21,713 bases of DNA. It comes from Acaudatibacter sp035532115. GTDB lineage: Bacteria; Pseudomonadota; Alphaproteobacteria; Caulobacterales; Caulobacteraceae. The notes beneath the pieces are model-generated. The model saw only the letters and a list, made by a program, of their open reading frames with translations, was not told the origin of the DNA and searched no databases. Where the stretch lies: assembly GCA_035532115.1 (NCBI GenBank), contig DATKRO010000024.1, forward strand, positions 1-21,713. Reading direction: 5' to 3'. The translations under genes were made by a program, and so were the position numbers. Each line of letters starts with the position of its first letter. Position 1 is the first letter of the stretch. Shown piece by piece: positions 6,852 through 15,681 of the stretch.

Positions 6852-8543
6852 TCAGGCGGTGCGCTCCAGCGCCAGTCCCAGCTCCTCGATCATGGTCCGG
6901 CGCATCTCGACCTTGCGCACCTTGCCGGTGACGGTCATCGGGAAGGCGTCGACGAAGCGGACGTAGCGGGGGATCTTGTAGTGGGCGATCTGGCCGCGGC
7001 AGTAGGTGCGGATCTCGTCCTCGTCGGCCGCTTCGCCCGGCTGCAGCCGCACCCAGGCGCAGAGCTCCTCTCCCATCTTCGCGTCGGGCACGCCGATCAC
7101 CTGGACGTCGGCGATCTTCGGGTGGGCGTAGAGGAATTCCTCGATCTCGCGCGGATAGACGTTCTCGCCGCCGCGGATCACCATGTCCTTGATGCGTCCG
7201 ACGATGTTGCCATAGCCGGCCGCGTCGATGGTTCCGAGATCGCCGGTGCGCATCCAGCCGTCCGGGTCGATGGCTTCGGCGGTTTTCTGCGCATCGTCCC
7301 AGTAGCCGAGCATCACCGAATAGCCGCGGGTGCAGACCTCGCCAGGAACGCCGCGCGCCGTCGTCTCGCCGCGCTCGTCGATGATCTTGACCTCCAGGTG
7401 CGGCTGGATGCGGCCGATGGTCGAGACGCGCCGCTCGACGGGATCATCGGGCCCGGTCTGGAAGCTCACCGGGCTGGTTTCGGTCATGCCATAGGCGATG
7501 GTGACGTCGCGCATGTGCATCCTGCCGATCACCTGCTTCATCACCTCCACCGGGCAGGGCGAGCCGGCCATGGTCCCGGTGCGCAGCGAGGCGAGGTCAT
7601 AGGCGGCGAAATTCGGCGAGCCGAGCTCGGCGATGAACATGGTGGGCACGCCATAGAGGGCGGTGCAGCGCTCGGCCTCGATGGTGCGCAGCGTCGCTTC
7701 CGCATCGAAGGCCGGCGCCGGAAACACCATCGCCGCGCCGTGGGTCACCGCCGCCAGATTGCCCATCACCATGCCGAAGCAGTGGTAGAGCGGCACCGGC
7801 AGGCAGATGCGGTCGTCCGGTCCGAGGCGCTGGGCGCGGCCGACGAAGAAGCCGTTGTTGAGGATGTTGCGGTGCGACAGCGTCGCACCCTTGGGCAGGC
7901 CGGTGGTGCCGCTGGTGAACTGGATGTTGATGGCTTCGCGACGGTCGAGCCGGGCGGCGATGTCGGCGAGGCGGCGGCGCTCGCCGGCGCCCGCGAGAGG
8001 CTCGAGCTCGTCGAAATCCAGCCAGCCGGACCGCGCCGCGCCGCCGATCTTGATCGCCGCCTTCAGGCTGGGCAGGCGCACGGCTTTCAGCGCGCCAGGC
8101 GTGGAAACACGCAGCTCAGGCGCCAGCTCCTCGACCATGGCCGCATAGTCGCCGGTCTTGAACCGCTCGGCGGCGACCAGCGCCGTCACCCCGACCTTGT
8201 TCAGCGTGTACTCCAGCTCCGAGAGCCGGTAGGCCGGGTTGATCGTCACCAGGACGAGGCCGGCCTTGGCGGCGGCGAACTGGGTCAGCACCCATTGCGC
8301 GCAGTTGGGCGACCAGATGCCGATCCGCTCGCCAGGCGCCAGCCCCAGCGCCAGCAACCCCGCCGCGAGCGCCTCGGCGCGCGTGGCGAGCTCGGCCCAG
8401 GTGAAGCGCAGGCCCTGTTCGGCCAGCACCAGCGCCTCGCGTTCGCCCCACCGCTCGGCCGCCTCGTCCAGAGCGCGGCCGATGGTGGCTTCGATGAGCG
8501 GCGGCGTATCGGCGCCCTTAACCCAGCTCAGGCCCTGATCCAT
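6852..8543 (-). CDS. AMP-forming fatty-acyl-CoA synthetase (ANL superfamily)
   Basis: A complete 563-residue adenylate-forming enzyme. Motifs in order: the P-loop-like TSGTTGLPKG at 210-219, YGMTETSP at 351-358, the RTGD aspartate at 432-435, the hinge GRIKDMVIRGGENVYPREIEE starting at 449, and the C-terminal TGKVRK with catalytic Lys541. The hinge and Lys541 support full acyl-CoA ligase chemistry: carboxylate plus ATP gives the acyl-adenylate, then the CoA thioester. Overall it resembles ACSF2/FadD-type medium- to long-chain ligases, but chain length cannot be read from the sequence. There is no signal peptide. It starts at ATG 8543, preceded seven bases upstream by a strong GAGGAGG. It follows the M16 peptidase gene by 53 bases on the same strand. 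Confidence 0.9.
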   Translation of the reverse strand: MDQGLSWVKGADTPPLIEATIGRALDEAAERWGEREALVLAEQGLRFTWAELATRAEALAAGLLALGLAPGERIGIWSPNCAQWVLTQFAAAKAGLVLVTINPAYRLSELEYTLNKVGVTALVAAERFKTGDYAAMVEELAPELRVSTPGALKAVRLPSLKAAIKIGGAARSGWLDFDELEPLAGAGERRRLADIAARLDRREAINIQFTSGTTGLPKGATLSHRNILNNGFFVGRAQRLGPDDRICLPVPLYHCFGMVMGNLAAVTHGAAMVFPAPAFDAEATLRTIEAERCTALYGVPTMFIAELGSPNFAAYDLASLRTGTMAGSPCPVEVMKQVIGRMHMRDVTIAYGMTETSPVSFQTGPDDPVERRVSTIGRIQPHLEVKIIDERGETTARGVPGEVCTRGYSVMLGYWDDAQKTAEAIDPDGWMRTGDLGTIDAAGYGNIVGRIKDMVIRGGENVYPREIEEFLYAHPKIADVQVIGVPDAKMGEELCAWVRLQPGEAADEDEIRTYCRGQIAHYKIPRYVRFVDAFPMTVTGKVRKVEMRRTMIEELGLALERTA

Positions 8544-8550
8544 CGCCCTG

Positions 8551-8557
8551 CCTCCTC
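8551..8557 (-). promoter_or_regulatory. Ribosome binding site of the acyl-CoA synthetase gene
   Basis: The minus strand reads GAGGAGG, seven bases before the ATG at 8543. This supports that start and independent translation from the upstream peptidase gene. Confidence 0.6.
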
Positions 8558-8596
8558 GCCGCCGCCTGCGGCGGCCGGGTGCAATTTAGGCGCGGC

Positions 8597-11485
8597 TCAG
8601 GCCTTGCGTCGAGCCGCGCCGTTCGAGGCCTGGACCTCGGGGGCGGCGACCACCACCAGCGGGGCTTCGGACAGCCAGCGCCTGGCCGCAGCCTTGACCT
8701 CGTCCAGCGTGATGCTGGCATAGTCGCTCTCCCAGCTCTCGGCGGCGGCGATCTGCTCGGGATGCGCCCAGGAGCCGTCCAGCATGTTGATCCACCAAGG
8801 ATTGGAGATCATGCGCGTCGCGCCATTGTCGAGCACCGGGCGGCGGGCGCGCTCCAGCATACCGGGGGTGATGTCGCCGGCGGCGAGGTTCCTGGCGATC
8901 TTGCGCAGTTCGTCCACGACCGCCTGGGTGGCGGCCGGCGAGGTGTCGATGCCTACGGTGAGCGAGCCCTGGTCGCCGGCGCTGTCGAGCTGCACGTTCA
9001 CCTGCGGCGAATAGGCCTTGCCGAGCCGCTCGCGGATGTCGTCGATCGCTCGCATCTGCACGATCTGGCCCAGGAGGTTCACCGTGCGCTGCTCGCGCAC
9101 CTTCTGCGGCGTCCAGACGAACAGCGGCCAGGTGACGAGCACGGTGGCCTTCTGCGGCGAGCCGTCGTCGGTGGCGCGCACCAGATGCGGCTGGGTCGCG
9201 GCGAAGCGGATCCTGGGGGCGTTCGGGCGCACATAGTCCTTGCGGACCCTGGGCGGCAGTGCGCCGAGGGTCTGGGCGACGGCCGCCGTCGCCGCAGCCT
9301 CGTCGACGTCGCCGACGATGGTCACCTCGAGGGCGTCATGCTTCAGGGGCGGGCCGAGGATGCGGGCGAAGTCAGCGCTCTTGACCCCGTCGAGGTCATG
9401 CTCGTCTGGCAGGTCGAGGATTCGCGGCGCGGGCAGCGACTTGTCGCGCGCCAGGGCGGCGGCGAAGCCGGGCTCGCTGCGGGTGATCTGGTAGAGGGTG
9501 CGCACCGCGGTGGGAATCTGGGCGTCCACCTGCGGCCGGAAGCCGGGGTCGGAGAGATAGGCCGCGATCAGCTGCAGCTCGACGTCGAGGTCCGAGGGAC
9601 GGGTTGCGCCGGAGATCACGAAGGCGTTGCGCTTCACCGCCAGATTGAAGTCGCAGACGTGCCCGACACAATGGCGCACCGTGTCTTCATAGTCGTTCTT
9701 GCCGAGGCCGCCCTGGCGCAGCAGGCTCGCCCCCAGCCGCGCCGCCGCCAGATCCCGGCTCGCCAGCTCCTCCTGGCCGGCCCCGAAGCGGATGCGGATA
9801 TCCACCCGGTCCTGGGCGTTCAGGCTGGATTTGAAGTTCAGCCGAACGCCGTTCGAGAACAGAATCCGGGTCGCGCCGATGTCCGGCAGCACCTCGCGGC
9901 TGGTGACCGTGCCCGGCGGTCCGAACGAGGCGTAGGCCCAAGCCTTGCCCTGATGCTCCGCCGGCGCGGCGGGCGGCGCCGAGGCCTGGGCGAGCCGCCA
10001 GGCGCCGAGCACCCGGGCGCGCGGCTGGGCCTTGCCGTCGACCAGCACCACCAGGGGCGCGGCGGCCCTGGTCCAGACGCGGGCGAACTCGCGATCGACG
10101 TCGTCGCGGGTCAGCACGGCCAGCGCCAGGCGTCCGATGCGCTGGTCCTCCTCGGCGGTGGAGAAGGTGCCGCCCAGCTCGAGGTTCGAGACGATGCTGC
10201 GGGCAAGTTCGGCGCCGGTCATGGTGGGCGCCTGGCCGACCTCGGCCTCCACCTGGGCCTTCAGCCCCTTCAGGCTTTCGGCATATTCCTCGCCGGTGAC
10301 GCCGTGCAACGCCAGCCGGCGCGTTTCCGTCGAGATCGCGTCCAGCGCCCTGCGCCAGTCCTGGTCGCGCAGCATGGCGGTGACGCAGGTGAATTCGGCG
10401 GCGTCGTAGGCCTCGTCGCGGTCGACCTCGGCCGAGACGAACGGCGGGTTGGCGCCACTGGCGAGCCGCGACAGCCGCTGGTCGAGCGCGCTTTGCCAGA
10501 TGGCTTCCTCGAAGTCGCGGGTGCGCGAAACCACGCCCTCCTTCAGCGTCGGGTCCTTGGTGGCCACCCGGCAGACCTGGATGGTGGGCGGCGCCCGGCT
10601 CTCGGCCTCGGTGAGAACCGCCGTGGCGCGGGCCGGGTCGATGCGGCCGAGGTCGGGCGGGTGCGGCGCGGGGGTATCGTTCCGCCACGAGCCGAACGCG
10701 GCCTCGATCCGGGCCTTCAGCTCGGCGCGCGGCAGGTCGCCGACGGCGATCACCATGGACGTCTCGGGCCGATACCAGCGATGGTAGAAGCGGCGGATGG
10801 CGTCGGCGTTCACCGTGGTGATCACCGGCTTCAGGCCGATCGGGGCGCGCTCGGGGCCGAGCAGATGCGGCGCGAGGAAGGCCTCGCTCTTTTCGGCCAC
10901 CGCGCCGACGGCGCTGCGGGTGCCGATGTATTCGCTGAGGATGACGCCGCGCTCGCGATCGACCTGGCTTTGCTGGATGGTGAGGCCGTCGGCGACGTCG
11001 CGCAGCCAGGTGAAGGCCAGGTCGAGCCGCTGCGGCGTGACCTCGGAGAGGTCGAGGCTGAAGGTGGTGGTGTCGAAGGTGGTCTCGGCGTTCTGGTCGC
11101 GCCCGATCGCAGCGCCGATGTCGGCGAAGCGCTTCATCACCGTGCCCGGTGGGAAGTGCGTCGAGCCGTTGAAGGCCATGTGCTCGAGGAAGTGGGCGAC
11201 GCCGCGCTCGGCCGGGGTTTCGTCCTTGCTGCCGGCGCCGATCACCAGGATCAGGGTGACCTGGCGCGTACCCGCCCGCGTCATCACCCCATAGGTGAGG
11301 CCATTGGCGAGCTTGCCGATCTCCGCATCGGGATTGGGCCGGGTGAAGGGATAGGCGGCGTCGTCGGGCGACGGCTGCGCCATCGCGGCCTCGGGAGCGA
11401 CCGGCGTGGCCAACGCCGGCGCGGCCAGGAGCGCGGCGATCGCGGCGCCGAGGGCCGCGAGCACGGGCTTCAGAGTGCGATGCAT
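8597..11485 (-). CDS. Exported M16 family zinc metallopeptidase (pitrilysin-like, two-domain)
   Basis: A 962-residue protein. Residues 1-26 are a Sec-type signal peptide: a basic start (MHRTLK), a hydrophobic core, and A-L-A before the likely cut. The M16 inverted zinc motif HFLEH gives His98, Glu101 and His102, and Glu178 (DRERG) is the third zinc ligand at the expected spacing. A second, non-catalytic M16 half occupies about residues 540-930, including the Arg/Tyr-rich segment near RERLGKAYSPQ that usually contacts substrate. The length matches PqqL-like or other periplasmic M16 proteases. It probably degrades peptides or small proteins in the periplasm. The same frame is open up to 11581, but an ATG there lies inside a palindrome and gives no signal peptide. 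The start at 11485 gives one, and GAGGG lies ten bases upstream of it. Confidence 0.9.
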   Translation of the reverse strand: MHRTLKPVLAALGAAIAALLAAPALATPVAPEAAMAQPSPDDAAYPFTRPNPDAEIGKLANGLTYGVMTRAGTRQVTLILVIGAGSKDETPAERGVAHFLEHMAFNGSTHFPPGTVMKRFADIGAAIGRDQNAETTFDTTTFSLDLSEVTPQRLDLAFTWLRDVADGLTIQQSQVDRERGVILSEYIGTRSAVGAVAEKSEAFLAPHLLGPERAPIGLKPVITTVNADAIRRFYHRWYRPETSMVIAVGDLPRAELKARIEAAFGSWRNDTPAPHPPDLGRIDPARATAVLTEAESRAPPTIQVCRVATKDPTLKEGVVSRTRDFEEAIWQSALDQRLSRLASGANPPFVSAEVDRDEAYDAAEFTCVTAMLRDQDWRRALDAISTETRRLALHGVTGEEYAESLKGLKAQVEAEVGQAPTMTGAELARSIVSNLELGGTFSTAEEDQRIGRLALAVLTRDDVDREFARVWTRAAAPLVVLVDGKAQPRARVLGAWRLAQASAPPAAPAEHQGKAWAYASFGPPGTVTSREVLPDIGATRILFSNGVRLNFKSSLNAQDRVDIRIRFGAGQEELASRDLAAARLGASLLRQGGLGKNDYEDTVRHCVGHVCDFNLAVKRNAFVISGATRPSDLDVELQLIAAYLSDPGFRPQVDAQIPTAVRTLYQITRSEPGFAAALARDKSLPAPRILDLPDEHDLDGVKSADFARILGPPLKHDALEVTIVGDVDEAAATAAVAQTLGALPPRVRKDYVRPNAPRIRFAATQPHLVRATDDGSPQKATVLVTWPLFVWTPQKVREQRTVNLLGQIVQMRAIDDIRERLGKAYSPQVNVQLDSAGDQGSLTVGIDTSPAATQAVVDELRKIARNLAAGDITPGMLERARRPVLDNGATRMISNPWWINMLDGSWAHPEQIAAAESWESDYASITLDEVKAAARRWLSEAPLVVVAAPEVQASNGAARRKA

Positions 11486-11570
11486 GGAATCACGACCCTC
11501 GGAACCTCGACCATAGCCTGCCGCGCCGCATCGCCCAAGCCGCGCGCCGATCCCGCTAGGGGCTCTCCTG

Positions 11571-11587
11571 GGCGCCATCATGGCGCC
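11571..11587. promoter_or_regulatory. Perfect inverted repeat between cupin and M16 peptidase genes
   Basis: GGCGCCAT, one C, then ATGGCGCC: a perfect 8-bp inverted repeat with a one-base centre. It sits in the 131-base gap between the end of the molybdoenzyme operon (11617) and the M16 start (11485). It could be an operator for the peptidase gene, or a hairpin ending the operon. No T-run follows on the minus strand, so a classical intrinsic terminator is not shown. Confidence 0.3.
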
Positions 11588-11616
11588 GGCGCTGCGACTC
11601 GCGGCCGCGGCGAGGC

Positions 11617-11934
11617 CTATTCGGTGATCACCACCGGCGCCGGCAGCACCACGTGGATCACCACAGCGGTCTCGGCGAACAGGGTGTGGCCTTCGCCGGG
11701 CGGGGTGTAGATGAAGTCGCCCGGTCCGAAGGCGAGTTCGTCGAGCCGGCCCTTGCCGGAAACGACATAGATCTCCTCGCCGCCCGGATGGGTGTGCGTC
11801 GGCGAACGCGAGCCGGGATCGTAGCGCATCAGAAAGGTGCCCTTGCCGCCTTCCATCCGCAGCGGCGTCGCCGTGACGCCTTCGCGCACGGCGCCCCAGC
11901 GGGCCTGGCTCGTGGCGGTCAGTTGCATCGTCAT
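11617..11934 (-). CDS. Small cupin-domain protein
   Basis: A 105-residue single-domain cupin of the ChrR/anti-sigma-cupin-like type. Cupin motif 1 is clear: Gly41, His47, His49, Glu53 or Glu54, and Gly60. Motif 2 has Gly72, Pro78, Gly80 and His83. His47, His49, the Glu and His83 would bind a metal ion such as Mn, Fe or Zn. Its start codon shares one base with the stop of the molybdopterin-subunit gene (TGATG), so the two are almost certainly translationally coupled. The enzymatic or sensing role is unknown. As the last gene of the aldehyde-oxidoreductase operon it might act on the enzyme's substrate or product, or sense it. An ATG two codons downstream is an alternative start. Confidence 0.82.
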   Translation of the reverse strand: MTMQLTATSQARWGAVREGVTATPLRMEGGKGTFLMRYDPGSRSPTHTHPGGEEIYVVSGKGRLDELAFGPGDFIYTPPGEGHTLFAETAVVIHVVLPAPVVITE

Positions 11935-14189
11935 CAGATCGCTCCCATGGCCGCGAGCAGGCGCTCCGGCGTGATCGGATAATCGCGCACCCGCGCGCCG
12001 CAGGCGTTGTGGACCGCGTTCGCCACCGCCGCCCCCGCCCCGCAGATGCCGGCCTCGCCGACGCCCTTGATGCCGAGCGGATTGGCCTTGTCGTCGACCT
12101 CGGGCAGGAAATAGGCGTCGAGATCCACGATGTCCGCGTGGACCGGCGCGAGATAGGTCCCGAGATCCTGAGCGCCGAGGCTGCCGAAGCGCTCGTCGAT
12201 GCGATTGGTCTCGGTGAGCGCCGCGCCGACGCCCCAGATCATACCGCCGGTGATCTGGCTCCTGGCGGTCTTCTCGTTGAGGATGCGCCCGCAGGCGAAG
12301 GCCCCCAGCATGCGCCGCAGCCGCACCTCGCCGGTGACCGGATCGACGCCGACCTCGGCGAAGTGAGCGCCATAGGAATGGCTGACGTAATCGCGGATGT
12401 CGGGCGCCGGCGCTGAGGCGCCCTCGGCCTCGACGCCCTCGGGCGCGAGCCGCGAAACCAGCGCCGCCAGGGTCTCGGAGCGGTTCTCGGCCACGATCAG
12501 ACCGTCGCGGAAATCCACCGCCGCCTCGGGCGCGCCGTAGAGGGGAGAGCCAGGGTCGGCGAGCGCCATGGCGGCAAGCCTGGCCCGAAGCGCCATGCCC
12601 CCCGCGAGCGCCCCCGAGCCCGCCGTCGCCGCGCCGAATTGGCCGCCCGAGCCCGGCGCCGGCGAGAAACCGGAGTCGCCGATCTCCACCACCACCTTGT
12701 CGAGCGCAACGCCCATGGTCTCGGCGGCGATCTGGGCGAGGATGGTGTAGCTGCCGGTGCCGATGTCGGTCATGCCCTGGCGCAGGCGGATGGTCCCGTC
12801 GGCGTCGCAGCGCAGGCTCGCCTTGGCGGGCAGGAGGAAGTTGCCGCGGATGGCGCAGGCCATGCCCATTCCCACCAGCCAGCGGCCGTCGCGCACCTGG
12901 CCGGGGCGGGGATTGCGCTGCGACCACCCGAACCGCACCGCACCGTCGCGCATGCATTCCACCAGCTGGCGGCACGAGAACGGCTGACCGGTCTCGGGAT
13001 GGCGCCCGGGCTCGTTCCTGAGGCGCAGCTCGATCGGATCGAGCCCGAGCCGCTCGGCCAGTTCGTCCATGGCCGCTTCCAGGCTCAACATCCCCACCGC
13101 CTCGCCGGGCGCGCGCATGGCGCTGGCGACGGCGATGTCCAGCAGCTGGAGGCGATGCCCGGTCAGGCGATTGGGCGCCGCGTAGAGCGATCGGGCGAAA
13201 CCGGCGGCGCGTTCGAGAAAGGGATCGGCCCGCGCCGCATGGCTGGCCGATTGCAGCGCCAGGGCCGTCATGCGCCCGTCCCGGGTCGCGCCCAGGCGCA
13301 CCCGCTGCACCGTGGCCGGGCGGTGGACGGTGGCGTTGAACATCTGCTGGCGGCTCAGCGCCACTTTCACCGGCCGTCGCAGATGGCGGGCCGCCAGCGC
13401 CGCCAGGGCGAAATCCTCATAGACCGAGCCCTTGCCGCCGAAACCGCCGCCGATGTAGCGCGAGAGCAGATGCACGTGGTCGCGCGGGATCTGCAGCGTC
13501 TCGGCCAGCAGGTGCTGCGGCCGCTTGATCATCTGCACCGAGGTGTGGACCACGACGCGATCGCCCTCCCACCAGGCGGTGGTGGCGCAGGGCTCCATCT
13601 GGCAATGGTTCTGGATTGGCGTCGTATAGGTCTCGTCGAGGCGCACCGGCGCGGCGGCGAACGCCGCCTCGAAATCGCCGATGCGCGAGTCCGCATCCTG
13701 CGGCGAGGGCTGCGCCGCGGCGGCGTCGAAGCCGAACTCACCGTCGCCGGGCTGGTATTCGACGCGGACGAGGGCGGCGGCGGCGCGGGCGTTCTCCAGG
13801 GTGTCGGCGGCGACGAAGGCCACCGGCTGGCCGAAGAAGCGCACCACTGCGCTGGTGAACACGGGCTCGGCCGCGGCCTGGCTCTGCACATAGGCCTTGG
13901 CGCCGGCCGCGCCCTGTCCCGGCGGCGGGTCCATGGGATGCCAGACGAGGAGCACGCCCGGCGCGCTCCTGGCGGCCGCGTCGTCCACGGCGGCGACCCG
14001 CCCGCAGCCGATCTGCGCACCCACGATCACCCCATGCGCCGGCGGCGACGGCGTGGCGACGTCGTTGGCGTAGGGCGCCGTGCCGGTGACCTTCAGCGGA
14101 CCTTCGTAGCGATCGACGGGCCGGCCGATGATGCCCGAGCGATTGACGTTGACCGGATTGGGCCGGGCGTAGTCGGCGATGCTCTGCAT
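11934..14189 (-). CDS. paoC: Aldehyde oxidoreductase molybdopterin-binding subunit (PaoC/YagR-like)
   Basis: A 751-residue large subunit of the xanthine-oxidase family. The N-terminal GRPVDRYEGPLKVTGTAPYA and the cofactor loop GGGFGGK (247-253) are family hallmarks. Other conserved stretches are SAMRAPGEA and GVGEAG near the C-terminus. Glu712 of that last motif is the expected catalytic base; its distance from the end is close to that of the E. coli PaoC glutamate. The enzyme would bind a molybdopterin cofactor, probably the cytosine dinucleotide form as in PaoABC, and oxidise aldehydes, often aromatic, to acids. It is third in the operon: its start overlaps the stop of the FAD-subunit gene (TGATG), and its stop overlaps the cupin start in the same way. 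The gene symbol reflects similarity, not proven orthology. Confidence 0.88.
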   Translation of the reverse strand: MQSIADYARPNPVNVNRSGIIGRPVDRYEGPLKVTGTAPYANDVATPSPPAHGVIVGAQIGCGRVAAVDDAAARSAPGVLLVWHPMDPPPGQGAAGAKAYVQSQAAAEPVFTSAVVRFFGQPVAFVAADTLENARAAAALVRVEYQPGDGEFGFDAAAAQPSPQDADSRIGDFEAAFAAAPVRLDETYTTPIQNHCQMEPCATTAWWEGDRVVVHTSVQMIKRPQHLLAETLQIPRDHVHLLSRYIGGGFGGKGSVYEDFALAALAARHLRRPVKVALSRQQMFNATVHRPATVQRVRLGATRDGRMTALALQSASHAARADPFLERAAGFARSLYAAPNRLTGHRLQLLDIAVASAMRAPGEAVGMLSLEAAMDELAERLGLDPIELRLRNEPGRHPETGQPFSCRQLVECMRDGAVRFGWSQRNPRPGQVRDGRWLVGMGMACAIRGNFLLPAKASLRCDADGTIRLRQGMTDIGTGSYTILAQIAAETMGVALDKVVVEIGDSGFSPAPGSGGQFGAATAGSGALAGGMALRARLAAMALADPGSPLYGAPEAAVDFRDGLIVAENRSETLAALVSRLAPEGVEAEGASAPAPDIRDYVSHSYGAHFAEVGVDPVTGEVRLRRMLGAFACGRILNEKTARSQITGGMIWGVGAALTETNRIDERFGSLGAQDLGTYLAPVHADIVDLDAYFLPEVDDKANPLGIKGVGEAGICGAGAAVANAVHNACGARVRDYPITPERLLAAMGAI

Positions 14190-15127
14190 CAGCCCCTCCC
14201 CTCCTGCAGCGCCGCGGCGATCACCCGCCGGGCGAGCGCGATCTTGAAATCGTTGCGGCCACGCCCGCGCGCGCCGGCAAGCTCCGCCTCGGCGGCCTCG
14301 GCGGCCGAGGCGCCCCGCGCCAGCGCCGCCTCCGCCGCCACCGCCCGCCACGGCTTCAGCGCCACCGCGCCCAGCGCCAGCGCCGGGCCGGCGATCGCCA
14401 GACTGAAGAGGGCGCTGGCGTAGGAGGCCCGGTCGCGCACCTTGCGATAGCTCTGGCGCCCCTCGGGCGGCGGCGGCAGCGTCACGGCGCTCACCAGTTC
14501 GCCCGCGGCGAGATTGGTCTCGACGTGCGGCGTCTCGCCCGGCAGACGATGCACCTCGTCGATCCCCAGCGTCCGCGCCTCGCCGGCCGGCGTCACCGTC
14601 TCGATGCCCGCCCCGAGGGCGCTCAGGGCCACGGCCATGTCGGAGGGGTGCACGGCGATGCAGGCCTCGCTGGCGCCGAGGATCGCGTGGGTGCGGTTCA
14701 GCCCTTCCAGGGCGCTGCACCCGGCGCCGGGTTCGCGTTTGTTGCAGGGCTTGGCCGGATCGTAGAAATAGCCGCAGCGGGTGCGCTGCACCAGGTTGCC
14801 GCCGATCCGCGCCTTGTTGCGCAATTGCGCCGATGCGCCCGCGAGCAGCGCCTGCGCCAGCACCGGATAGCGGGTGCGCACGCGCCGGTCCGAGGCCACC
14901 GCCGCATTGGTGGCCATGGCGCCGATGCGCAGGCCGCCCTCCGCCGTCTCGGCGATCTGCGCCAACGGCAGGCGCGACACGTCGACGAGATGGGCCGGCC
15001 GCTCGATCTCCAGCTTCATCAGGTCGATCAGATTGGTGCCGCCGGCGATGAAGCGCGCGCCCGGCGCCGCCGCCGCCCGCGCCGCGCCCGCGGCGGTTTC
15101 GGCGCGCTCATAGGTGAACGGCCTCAT
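14189..15127 (-). CDS. paoB: Aldehyde oxidoreductase FAD-binding subunit with [4Fe-4S] site (PaoB/YagS-like)
   Basis: A 312-residue protein of the molybdopterin-dehydrogenase FAD-binding family. The FAD loop RFIAGGTNLIDLMKLEIERP spans 25-44 and NKARIGGNLVQRTRCGY spans 104-120. Cys118, Cys128 (PCNKREPG), Cys137 (GCSALEG) and Cys156 (EACIA) are arranged as in E. coli PaoB, which holds an extra [4Fe-4S] cluster. This marks the complex as PaoABC-like rather than an ordinary xanthine dehydrogenase. Electrons pass from the molybdenum site through the 2Fe-2S clusters to FAD and then to O2 or another acceptor. Its start overlaps the upstream iron-sulfur subunit gene by four bases (ATGA). Its stop shares a base with the large-subunit start. 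Confidence 0.9.
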   Translation of the reverse strand: MRPFTYERAETAAGAARAAAAPGARFIAGGTNLIDLMKLEIERPAHLVDVSRLPLAQIAETAEGGLRIGAMATNAAVASDRRVRTRYPVLAQALLAGASAQLRNKARIGGNLVQRTRCGYFYDPAKPCNKREPGAGCSALEGLNRTHAILGASEACIAVHPSDMAVALSALGAGIETVTPAGEARTLGIDEVHRLPGETPHVETNLAAGELVSAVTLPPPPEGRQSYRKVRDRASYASALFSLAIAGPALALGAVALKPWRAVAAEAALARGASAAEAAEAELAGARGRGRNDFKIALARRVIAAALQEGRG

Positions 15128-15681
15128 GGAGCCCCTCCCACTCCAGAGGCGGTCGCGGCGACGTCGCGGATCGCCTCGAGAATCTGCGGATAGGCCGAAC
15201 AGCGGCAGATGTTGCCGCTCATCCGCTCGCGGATCTCCGCGTCCGTCAGCTCGCAGGTCTCGGCCGCGAGATCCTCGGTCGCCTGGCTCGGCTCACCGGC
15301 CCCGGCCTCGGCCAGCATGCCCAGCGCCGAGCAGATCTGCCCGGGCGTGCAGTAGCCGCACTGGAAGGCGTCGCGGTCCAGAAAGGCGCGCTGCAGCGGG
15401 TGCAGGGCCGCCGGCGTCCCGATCCCCTCTATGGTGGTGATCTCGTCGCCCTCGTGCATCACCGCCAGCGTCAGGCACGCATTGATCCGCGTTCCGCCCA
15501 CCAGCACCGTACAGGCGCCGCACTGGCCATGGTCGCAGCCCTTCTTGGTCCCGGTCAGCCCCAGCTGGTTGCGCAGCAGATCGAGCAGGGTGGTGCGCAG
15601 ATCGACCTCGACGCGCCGCGCCTCGCCGTTGACCGTGATCGCGAGGGCCGCCGCAGCCGCCTGCCGCACCGGCATGTCCAT
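15124..15681 (-). CDS. paoA: Aldehyde oxidoreductase [2Fe-2S] subunit (PaoA/YagT-like)
   Basis: A protein of about 185 residues with the two 2Fe-2S domains of the family. The plant-ferredoxin-type cluster uses Cys49, Cys54, Cys57 and Cys69 (KGCDHGQCGACTV). The alpha-helical cluster uses Cys108, Cys111, Cys159 and Cys161 (QCGYCTPGQ, GNICRCSAYP). It relays electrons between the molybdenum site and FAD. E. coli PaoA starts with a Tat signal for periplasmic export. Here no twin-arginine stretch is visible near the N-terminus, so the complex is probably cytoplasmic. The ATG at 15681 was chosen because GGGAA lies eight bases before it. TTG at 15696 would add five residues and has no such site. It is the first gene of a four-gene operon with overlapping junctions. 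Confidence 0.9.
   Translation of the reverse strand: MDMPVRQAAAAALAITVNGEARRVEVDLRTTLLDLLRNQLGLTGTKKGCDHGQCGACTVLVGGTRINACLTLAVMHEGDEITTIEGIGTPAALHPLQRAFLDRDAFQCGYCTPGQICSALGMLAEAGAGEPSQATEDLAAETCELTDAEIRERMSGNICRCSAYPQILEAIRDVAATASGVGGAP

Noticed and set aside
8561..8575. Hairpin GCCGCC-TGC-GGCGGC between the peptidase and acyl-CoA synthetase genes
   Set aside because: The stem is short and no T-run follows on either strand. It is expected by chance in such GC-rich DNA.
5637..8723. A 1028-residue plus-strand frame across the membrane protein and acyl-CoA synthetase
   Set aside because: The composition is typical of shadow translation and no domain is recognisable. It overlaps two convincing genes.
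8579..11710. A 1043-residue plus-strand frame opposite the M16 peptidase
   Set aside because: It is antisense to a complete peptidase with all metal ligands. The His/Gly/Arg-rich composition is a GC artefact.
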